34,796 nucleotides of DNA from Oscillatoria sp. (GTDB lineage: Bacteria; Cyanobacteriota; Cyanobacteriia; Cyanobacteriales; Laspinemataceae). Where the stretch lies: the NCBI GenBank assembly GCA_011390515.1, contig JAABSJ010000039.1, positions 1 to 34,796 on the forward strand, in the 5' to 3' direction. Both the position numbers and the translations under genes were made by a program. This document shows, piece by piece, positions 26,901 through 32,627 of this stretch. The notes beneath the pieces were generated by a model, which did no database searches, was not told where the DNA came from, and saw nothing but the letters and a program-made list of their open reading frames with translations. Position 1 is the stretch's first letter. Every line of letters begins with the position of its first letter.

Positions 26901-27127
26901 ATCACCACAAGACAGATCTGTCCCGTCGGTGCTGTTTCCCTGGAGTCGAACCAAAGTCCCGAGGGCACAGGACAAGCGGTTGTTTCTGGCAGGATTAACC
27001 CGATCGCCTCGTCCAAAAAGGTGTCTGGTGAAACGGTGACCAGTTTTCGCTCAATGGCAGTTTCGGGCGATAAAGAGGAAATAGGTAAATCTTTAAGCTG
27101 CATTGCAATTTGTTTTAGAGTAGACAT
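23972..27127 (-). CDS. Diguanylate cyclase with four CBS domains and a DXCF-type cyanobacteriochrome GAF domain
   Basis: 1051 aa, soluble. Four CBS units cover about residues 20-305, then a coiled coil. The GAF at about 360-515 shows both cysteines of a DXCF cyanobacteriochrome: DACF with Cys427 and PCH with Cys455-His456; both codons were checked (TGC at 25847-25849 and 25763-25765 on the minus strand). A second coiled coil leads to PAS (about 580-700), another GAF (about 740-880, without the bilin Cys) and GGDEF (885-1051). The catalytic GGEEL begins at residue 966 and the inhibitory RxxD (957-960) is five residues before it, so both activity and product inhibition look intact. It should make c-di-GMP in response to blue or green light and to a nucleotide bound by the CBS pairs. 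Similar CBS-GAF-GGDEF proteins control aggregation. Confidence 0.9.
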   Translation of the reverse strand: MSTLKQIAMQLKDLPISSLSPETAIERKLVTVSPDTFLDEAIGLILPETTACPVPSGLWFDSRETAPTGQICLVVIEDEQLVGLLTEWDFVRIGAEKIDLKSITVREVMTQDVVTIKETEFSDIFTVLNLFRRYKIRHLPLVNDSGNVRGIVTLDSIRKVLKPADLLKGKRVKEVMATDIIHIPPTASLLQAAVMIAEYRVASIIITEKIEPSPEQADINLSTFSLPVGVITERDILHFMALELDLEQIQVGDVMSAPLLCLNHQESVWTAHQQMQRRQVERLIICGNQGELLGVITQGILMQTLDPSQLYGVIHGLEQKVWKLQAEKVELLHSRNIQLEREVNLRTNKLHEQASRERLLNKIALRIRESLNLHEILNTTVSQVRQLLKTDRVIIYQFGSNWSGKVEVESVRDKHLSILGKTIKDACFEDTALSGYEQGKTKAIDDIYHANLTPCHIEFLEEFQVRANLVVPILQGEELWGLLIAHHCLDRRKWTHSEIDFLEKLATQVAIAINQSTLFHQVQSELARASRAEAELQKAKDDLEIKVQERTAELKAANEQLQREIQERKQAETELLSSQRFIQRIAETTPNILYIYDIKQKKNVYKNRSIGEILDYTPEQIEEMGEKIFQQILHPDDVAQVTEHFQQRILLKEEEILEMEYRLKDAHDRWRWFISRDMVFSRNGEGLPNQILGTATDITSRKRAEEELQQANVQLKGWVSELEMRNQEMDMLGQMNEFLQACLSVDEAYKALDTLLQPLFPGTCGAVFMLNQSKNLVEAMAKWGDNLPTHILFSPSDCWALRRGRLHWVDRTNAGLACKHIHSNHNPAQSLCVQMIAQGETLGMLYLASEDEKYLTPGKRQLARTVSEQVSLALANLKLRETLHQQSIRDPLTGLFNRRYLEESLNREIHRALRTERSLAVVMIDVDRFKQFNDSFGHDAGDAVLRELGTFLQTHVRTSDIACRYGGEELTLIFPDADLEDAALRAEALRQGIKELKITHRGQTLDQITISMGVSACPDCGTDGDDLIKAADAALYRAKKEGRDRTVVASP

Positions 27128-27166
27128 ATAAACTAAATAAGTTAGGGTTTTAAATACAGGATGCTG

Positions 27167-27196
27167 TTGACAAATATCAGAGACGAATGTTATACT
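27167..27196 (+). promoter_or_regulatory. Strong sigma70-like promoter facing right
   Basis: A perfect TTGACA (27167-27172) and TATACT (27191-27196) are 18 bases apart. The expected transcription start is near 27203. It points away from the diguanylate cyclase gene and towards the hairpin at 27331-27405, in a 430-base gap without a convincing gene. Confidence 0.55.
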
Positions 27197-27202
27197 AAAT
27201 GT

Positions 27203-27405
27203 AGCAATGGTACCTTAAAATTTCATAAAATCGCCTACTTATCTCAATTGTTGGCTATGATAGTAAAAACTGACATCCCTCCTCAGACGGAAGTTTTAAG
27301 TGGAATATTCCTCAAAAACAAGTTGAGCAATTGTAGGGTGGGCAATGCCCACCTCGATTCGGTGGGCATTGCCTCCTGAGCTTGTCGAAGGGCCTACAAT
27401 TTTTA
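27203..27405 (+). ncRNA. Candidate small RNA between a promoter and a hairpin
   Basis: The stretch starts just after the promoter at 27167-27196 and ends at a hairpin followed by TTTTT, giving a predicted RNA of about 200 nt. The only open frame across it starts upstream of the predicted transcription start, reads through the hairpin and matches nothing I know. The remaining part of this 430-base gap (27406-27557) shows no other structure. Confidence 0.25.
27331..27405. repeat. Foldback element with T-run, terminator-like
   Basis: GGCAATGCCCACC (27341-27353) and GGTGGGCATTGCC (27361-27373) form a perfect 13-bp stem with a 7-nt loop. Outer arms TTGTAGG (27331-27337) and CCTACAA (27393-27399) pair and are followed by TTTTT. 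The motif GTAGGGTGGGCAATGCCCACC-type is a well-known dispersed repeat in cyanobacteria and other bacteria, so this may be a MITE that happens to end transcripts. Confidence 0.6.
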
Positions 27406-27557
27406 ATGCTTTTATCAACCGGATTTAGTATAAGCACCCAAGGACAATGACCGATTGGATGTCCGACAGTAATAGTCAGACAAACCGGGTTTCTTTACCC
27501 TATCTGTGGGAATTAGCCACAAATTTAAGGCAGGAACCCGATTTCTTGTCCCTGGGA

Positions 27558-30032
27558 TTAGCGATCGCCCACTGGGGAAAAGCGATTACCACTCCCAAAC
27601 CAACTAAAATTATTCAGTTGCAGACTCACCGATCCAACTTGCCGTTCTGGACTAAATCGCAGATTCACGTTATAAGTCCGGCGACTATATTCCATCGATA
27701 AATCCGTACTAATCCGTTCCCCGGTATCCAAATTAAACGAGCTTTGGACCCCCACTCTAAACGGTCCATAGACTTGCTGAGTCACCCCGGCTGTCAGTAC
27801 CTTGGAATCCGCAATTCGGTCGAATAAAAAAGGCGATTCCCCATCTTTCCAAATGCGCGACAAACTCACATTAAAACCCGTATAATCCAGCCAGCGACGG
27901 GAAAAATGCCCAAACTGCCCTTGAATCCCAATGCTGCCGGTGAGGGCATTTTGAGTATCATCGGACCCATAAATACTCGCAACTCCTGTTAATCCGCCAA
28001 ACAGGCGAACGTAGGGAACCACGGGGGCAGGAGTATAGCGCAATCCTTCCGTCCTGGTTCGGGGTAAGGCTTTCCCCTGCCAGAGTAAAAAGCCCCTAGA
28101 AACCGCAGCGGAGGCTTGAAAGCGGCTAGAGTCAAGGCGATTATTATCCCGAACCAGGGGGAGGAGGTCGGGCCGATCGCTATCGGCATTGATGTATTGT
28201 GCACTAGCTTGATAGCTCAAATTGATGCCGGTTCCCCCCAGGGCAATGGCGGGAGAAGTCACCACAACGCCAACATTTTGATGGACAGTTTGATATCCCA
28301 ATGACCCATTAAATAGGCGATCGCGATAATTATATTCTCCCGATACCGCATGAGTTCCCACCATCTGCCGAACCCGCAATGTCCCCCGCAAATTCTCCTC
28401 TTCGTCATTAAAATCAAAATCCGTAAACCTCGCTTCTCCCACAATCGAAGTTGTCGGAGTAGGATTCGCCGCCAACCGCGCTTTTAGTCCAAATAAGCGG
28501 GAGGGAGTGCCAATTCCATCGGTCAAGGTCCGTTGAATATAATATTGCGGAATTAAATTAACTTGCACAGGTCCCCTGCCTCCGAGGGGAATCACCGTGG
28601 TTTCAGCATAAACGCCGCCTCGGTCCTCTTGATCATAACCGAAGCGAACTAATGAAGGGTCTTGATCACTGCGATCGAGAATGATTCGTTCTCTTAATAA
28701 CGGAATCGAGATGCGATCGTCAAAGACTAAACGCGGACTTTTGGCAAAAATTTCATCCTGTAACGGAGAGATGGGGCGAAAAGTGGCCCGGGGCGATCGC
28801 AACTCCAACTCCGGAGGAGAAAACGGATCATTGGTCATCCGGACATTGGTCCCTTCCCATCCCAAATCATTGAAATTCAGGCGATCGGCTTCAAAGCGAA
28901 AGCGATCAATCGTCCCGCCAGTAGTGGGAAGACTTCCGCGACCCCCGCCAAAGGTGATCCCCCCGGCGGGAGTTATTCGTCTGGGGGGTTCTCCGGCCCG
29001 GAGTCGGTCCATGATATTCTGTTGTTGCAAGGCGGCAGCCGAGACATCCGTGGGGAGATTGGGAGAAAAGTCTTCCGCCGTGGTGGGGGTAAAAATATCC
29101 CCTTTGGCCCCATCAATGCCGCCCCGATTCTGCACGAGGTCATATTCAATGCGATCGCCTTGAAGGACTTGCTGTCCTTTGGCATACACTGCTTCTCCCT
29201 CGGCGATCGCCACCTGGGACTCTAAGTTAATTTGCAGGCGTTCCGCGTCAATCGCTGCGCCGCGCCCTCTCATCCTGGCATTGCCTTCCCCAGTGACAAT
29301 TTGCCGTTCGTTATCAAACTCCTGGCGATCGGCTTTTAACTCCAAAGTATCCGCAGGGGCGATCGTCGGTGGGGTGGCATTTTCCCCATCTGTAGGAACT
29401 TCCTCCCCTATCTCAGCCGGTTGCGGGTCGGTTTCCCCTGATTCGGGGTCGGTTTCCTCGGCTGTTGTCACCGGGAGTTCTGAGGTTTCCTCTGTTTCCG
29501 ATGTTTCCCCTGGAATCGTCACCGGGAGTTCTGCGGTTTCCACTTCGTCCGGATACAAATCCCGAGTCTGCGGTTCTTCGGGTTCAGTCACCGATGCCGA
29601 TTCCCCTGGGGATGCAGTCTCTTGGAAGGCTGAGGCGTTACGCAGGGTCCATCGCAAGCCAATAGATAAGGTCTCGATCGCCTCCGTTTCGGGGTTTTTT
29701 TCTGTCGGGGATTCGAGATCGGGGAGTTGCTTGGCAGAAGGTTCAGTGATGGGGGTTTCAGATTGTTCTAATTCTTTGGATGCCACACTCTCCGGACTTT
29801 CAACCCGTTTCAGGGGTGAGGAGATTTCTAACGGTGGACCTAAAAGCGCCGCAGAACTGACCCCGTACTCGGGTTCAGTGACTAGGGTTTCCGGTGGCGT
29901 GGGATGAATTTGTCCCGCCAATTCGGTTGCTGAATCATCCACGGAAGCGGCGATCGCCTCGGGGTTGATACTGTCGGGGGAAACAGGTGTAACAATAGCA
30001 GGGGGTGGGGGAGGCAGAACCGGGTAAGGCAT
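27558..30032 (-). CDS. Cyanobacterial LptD-like outer-membrane protein (DUF3769)
   Basis: 824 aa from the ATG at 30032 (MPYPVLPPPPP); a TTG at 30059 would add nine residues. Up to about residue 230 the chain is an acidic Pro/Glu/Thr-rich leader. Residues about 230-315 (LELKADRQEFDNERQIVTGE, AVYAKGQQVLQGDRIEYD) are an OstA/LptA-like beta-jellyroll, and the rest is beta-barrel with many aromatic-ended strands up to the C-terminal SVSLQLNNFSWFGSGNRF. This is the cyanobacterial counterpart of LptD, which inserts lipopolysaccharide in the outer membrane. No signal peptide is seen at either start, which is odd for this location; no further in-frame start exists before the stop at 30131. Confidence 0.75.
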   Translation of the reverse strand: MPYPVLPPPPPAIVTPVSPDSINPEAIAASVDDSATELAGQIHPTPPETLVTEPEYGVSSAALLGPPLEISSPLKRVESPESVASKELEQSETPITEPSAKQLPDLESPTEKNPETEAIETLSIGLRWTLRNASAFQETASPGESASVTEPEEPQTRDLYPDEVETAELPVTIPGETSETEETSELPVTTAEETDPESGETDPQPAEIGEEVPTDGENATPPTIAPADTLELKADRQEFDNERQIVTGEGNARMRGRGAAIDAERLQINLESQVAIAEGEAVYAKGQQVLQGDRIEYDLVQNRGGIDGAKGDIFTPTTAEDFSPNLPTDVSAAALQQQNIMDRLRAGEPPRRITPAGGITFGGGRGSLPTTGGTIDRFRFEADRLNFNDLGWEGTNVRMTNDPFSPPELELRSPRATFRPISPLQDEIFAKSPRLVFDDRISIPLLRERIILDRSDQDPSLVRFGYDQEDRGGVYAETTVIPLGGRGPVQVNLIPQYYIQRTLTDGIGTPSRLFGLKARLAANPTPTTSIVGEARFTDFDFNDEEENLRGTLRVRQMVGTHAVSGEYNYRDRLFNGSLGYQTVHQNVGVVVTSPAIALGGTGINLSYQASAQYINADSDRPDLLPLVRDNNRLDSSRFQASAAVSRGFLLWQGKALPRTRTEGLRYTPAPVVPYVRLFGGLTGVASIYGSDDTQNALTGSIGIQGQFGHFSRRWLDYTGFNVSLSRIWKDGESPFLFDRIADSKVLTAGVTQQVYGPFRVGVQSSFNLDTGERISTDLSMEYSRRTYNVNLRFSPERQVGSVSLQLNNFSWFGSGNRFSPVGDR

Positions 30033-30153
30033 ATTTACAGGATTAGACTGAACAAGCAATCGCCCAAACGGATACCCTTTACCCCGGTTGGCGAAGCTTG
30101 GGCGACCAAAAGGCCGCCCCTGCGATCGCTATCAAGGTCTAAATATCCCTTGA

Positions 30154-30270
30154 TTATTCGAGGTCGCGCCGTTTTGGGTTACGGGCCGGGTCTCCGTTCA
30201 GAAAGCCAAAGACAAATAAGGCCACGAAGAACGAGACAACAACATAAACTACGATTTTAAGGGTCACCAT
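30154..30270 (-). CDS. psbI: Photosystem II reaction-centre protein PsbI
   Basis: A 38-aa gene found by reading the intergenic region. The product starts [11 protein letters not shown] and ends [18 protein letters not shown], matching PsbI from cyanobacteria and chloroplasts along its whole length. It has one membrane helix (about residues 6-24) and a stromal/cytosolic tail, and sits next to D1 and CP43 in photosystem II. GGGAG stands eight bases before the ATG. The gene lies alone between the 621-aa protein gene and the DUF3769 gene, all on the minus strand; 95 to 120 bases separate it from DUF3769, so it is probably its own transcript. Confidence 0.94.
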   Translation of the reverse strand: MVTLKIVVYVVVSFFVALFVFGFLNGDPARNPKRRDLE

Positions 30271-30300
30271 ACAGATATCTCCCGTGTTTGGAAAAGCTGT

Positions 30301-30333
30301 GAGAGTTGACTATCAAGACTCTCCAGTTTTTTT
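30301..30333 (+). terminator. Terminator-like hairpin upstream of psbI, plus-strand sense
   Basis: GAGAGT (30301-30306), an 11-nt loop and ACTCTC (30318-30323) are followed by CAG and seven T. It reads as an intrinsic terminator only on the plus strand, opposite to psbI, so it may stop antisense transcription or fold in the psbI 5' leader. Confidence 0.35.
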
Positions 30334-30503
30334 ATCATATCGGAAGGCTGTCCCGTTTTATTAAGAAATATTTTTGTTTCGTTCCCGAGTTGAGATGGGC
30401 CAATGGATTTGGGTTTCCTGCACCCTGCTCTGGGGGACGTTGCTTGGCGATCGCTCGTTCCCCAACTCCTTCGCGATCCGGAATCCGGGTATCACAGTGC
30501 TAT

Positions 30504-30535
30504 AAAAACCCGCAGGCTGAAGCCTGGGGGTTTTT
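30504..30535 (-). terminator. Terminator overlapping the stop of the 621-aa protein gene
   Basis: AAAAACCC...AGGC (30504-30517), loop TGAA, GCCT..GGGTTTTT (30522-30535) pairs with one mismatch. On the minus strand it ends in TTTTT. The stop codon of the gene (30534-30536) lies within the first arm. By symmetry it can work in both directions. Its outer arms resemble those of the element at 21119-21214. Confidence 0.7.
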
Positions 30536-32399
30536 AACTAAACAGTTGTTTCTGCGCCCATTGCCACCCTTGAATCAGTTTCTCTTCCAGCCAAACCAGA
30601 ATCTGGTCAAACCACTTCAACCCTTGCTCTAAGGGGTGCATAATATATTCCACTTCGGCAATTTCCACGTCGATCCAGTCGCGTTTGGGCTGGGTTTCGA
30701 CCTGGGGTGGCAATTGCACGGTCGAGTCAACAACGGGACTAGGACGGCTAACCCGTGAGGTGGGTTCAACGGTTACCGTAGCGGTGGGTTGGACTGCTGT
30801 CCGGGGAACCGATCGCTGGGGTTGGACTCGATGGTGATTTCCTTTGGTGGATTTGCGGAGGGAGGACTTGCTGACGGGTCGGGACTGTCCAATTCGTCGG
30901 GTAGTCGGATAGGGTGGGTTCAGAAATTGTTCCACTGCCTCGACTCCCCAGAAGGAGTCCGGCAATCTGTCTAATTCCGGGTTACTGGACAACTGCCCAG
31001 TCGCTGCCTCAGAATTTCCAGATAAAGGCTTGACATTTCCTGCTTTTTGTGCTATTTCTTTCCCCGACACTTCAGGAGGAGTCAACAGGCGATCGCCTTC
31101 TGCGGTTAACGCCCGATCCGAACTTCCGAAGAAATAATCCACTGCGGATTGAATCAACCGTTGCAGTTGCAGGGAGAGGGATTGCTGTTCATGGGAGAGT
31201 TCAGAATCCGTAGGGTCTGGCTGAGGGTCGGTGACGAGGGCGATCGCCAGGTTTTGAATCCCCTTCAGCAGAGATTCGCTTCTATCTGCCACGGTTTGGC
31301 TGAGGGTTCCTCCCTGGGGTAATGGCATCTCTTCCCATCTCGCCACTGCCGCATCCATCTTTAACAAGACGGCTTCAATTTTAGGTTGACCCTGACGGCG
31401 AGGGGATCCGGTCCCCTGGGGCTCGGGCACTTCACTCACCCCATCGGGTTGCAAAATGAGGGCGGAGGGTTGCAACAAATCCCCCACTTTGGCTAAACTC
31501 CGGTCCAATAAATTGCCCAGAGGAACGGGTTGAACTCCCCCTAAGAGTTGACGCAAGCGACGCAATCGCTTAACAGATGGTAACTGTTTCTGAGAGGGTG
31601 AACCTGTGAGGACCGACTCTGTTGCCTGGGATGACAAACCTTTCGGTTGGAGGTTGTACCCTGCTGCTGCCAGTTCCCCCTCAATTCTGGCTTGCAATTG
31701 TTGCTGCTGGACGGGGGTGAGAATATCTAAAATTTGGTTGCGATCGCTGATTAAAACTAAACTCCGCGTTTCCAGCAAGGTGGCAATCCCTTGAATCACC
31801 GGACGAGACGTGGCAATTTCCGAGGCGGGAGTTGCCACTGTTAAGGATTGTTCCGTTGATGCAACGGGGACGAGGGTTCCCGGGCGATCGCCCTTCACCC
31901 CAAACCGGGCGAGAATTTTCCCCGGAATCCAGTTCAGTACCCGTTGCCGCAACCCAGTCCGTCCAGAGGTTAAAGCAAGAACCTCCTGGGGTTGGGGTGA
32001 GTTGTCCTCTTCTGTAACTAAAACTTGCCAGGATTCCTCGGTATCCGCTGTTGCTGCCGCAACTGCCACCAGTTCAACCCCACTCAAGACTCGGGCGATC
32101 GGGCGATCGCCTTGCGGGGTTTCCGAGGGTCTGTCGGATTCTCTCGTCCCTGGATTCGCCTCAGCGGTTCCCAGGGTTTTGGCTGTAGACTCCGACGGGT
32201 TAGCGGTTCCCGCCAATTGCTTCCCTACAAACCGCGTGGCCTGATACACTGCATAGACCGGAATCAGTAAATAATGGCCCCCAGTTTGGGCAACCCAGCG
32301 GATCTGCTGTCCGGCCTTTTCTAACTGGGTCGCCAGTTTCCGAGACCCCGCTTGCAGAAAATTGAATAATTTACTTTGATATCGACCGGAAGAGGACAT
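30534..32399 (-). CDS. Long cyanobacterial protein of unknown function
   Basis: 621 aa. The N-terminus (YQSKLFNFLQAGSRKLATQ, then YLLIPVYAVYQATRFVGKQL at about 44-63) is amphipathic and may lie on a membrane; there is no signal peptide. Segments with conserved style are VLSGVELVAVAAATADTEE, LLETRSLVLISDRNQILDIL and the C-terminal RDWIDVEIAEVEYIMHPLEQ, with long Pro/Ser/Gln-rich linkers in between (about 390-560). I do not recognise any domain. The C-terminal segment, rich in Trp (KWFDQILVWLEEKLIQGWQW), looks like a binding helix. It is upstream of psbI on the same strand, and its terminator separates the two. Confidence 0.65.
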   Translation of the reverse strand: MSSSGRYQSKLFNFLQAGSRKLATQLEKAGQQIRWVAQTGGHYLLIPVYAVYQATRFVGKQLAGTANPSESTAKTLGTAEANPGTRESDRPSETPQGDRPIARVLSGVELVAVAAATADTEESWQVLVTEEDNSPQPQEVLALTSGRTGLRQRVLNWIPGKILARFGVKGDRPGTLVPVASTEQSLTVATPASEIATSRPVIQGIATLLETRSLVLISDRNQILDILTPVQQQQLQARIEGELAAAGYNLQPKGLSSQATESVLTGSPSQKQLPSVKRLRRLRQLLGGVQPVPLGNLLDRSLAKVGDLLQPSALILQPDGVSEVPEPQGTGSPRRQGQPKIEAVLLKMDAAVARWEEMPLPQGGTLSQTVADRSESLLKGIQNLAIALVTDPQPDPTDSELSHEQQSLSLQLQRLIQSAVDYFFGSSDRALTAEGDRLLTPPEVSGKEIAQKAGNVKPLSGNSEAATGQLSSNPELDRLPDSFWGVEAVEQFLNPPYPTTRRIGQSRPVSKSSLRKSTKGNHHRVQPQRSVPRTAVQPTATVTVEPTSRVSRPSPVVDSTVQLPPQVETQPKRDWIDVEIAEVEYIMHPLEQGLKWFDQILVWLEEKLIQGWQWAQKQLFS

Positions 32400-32477
32400 A
32401 ATTTTTAAGTTAATCAGTTTGTTCGGGGGCGGATTTCATATTGACTATCCGCAATATGAACCTCTGTAACGGGTTTT

Positions 32478-32569
32478 TTTAATAGACCTCTTACAAAATT
32501 CTCTAAAGCCCCCCTTCTTAAGGGGGGTTGGGGGGATCAATCCTGATTTTTGGCAAGAGGTCTATTAAA
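32478..32569. mobile_element. 92-bp foldback (MITE-like) element
   Basis: TTTAATAGACCTCTT (32478-32492) and AAGAGGTCTATTAAA (32555-32569) are perfect 15-bp inverted ends. Inside, CCCCCCTT (32509-32516) and AAGGGGGG (32520-32527) form a second stem. The inner motif is a frequent cyanobacterial dispersed repeat. It lies between the divergent genes 30534-32399 and 32628 on, 59 bases before the latter, so it may affect both promoters. Confidence 0.7.
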
Positions 32570-32627
32570 GAATGCCTAGAGAATCCGAAACCCGTCTTTT
32601 AATCATATCGAAAATTTGAGCAAATTT

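Noticed and set aside
27161..27379. 72-aa plus-strand frame
   Set aside because: It starts before the predicted transcription start and runs through a dispersed hairpin repeat, so it is unlikely to be a real gene.
27447..27701. 84-aa plus-strand frame
   Set aside because: Most of it overlaps the 3' end of the DUF3769 gene and the product matches nothing known.
29179..29907. 242-aa open frame on the plus strand
   Set aside because: It is the Ser/Val-rich antisense shadow of the acidic Pro/Glu leader of the DUF3769 gene.
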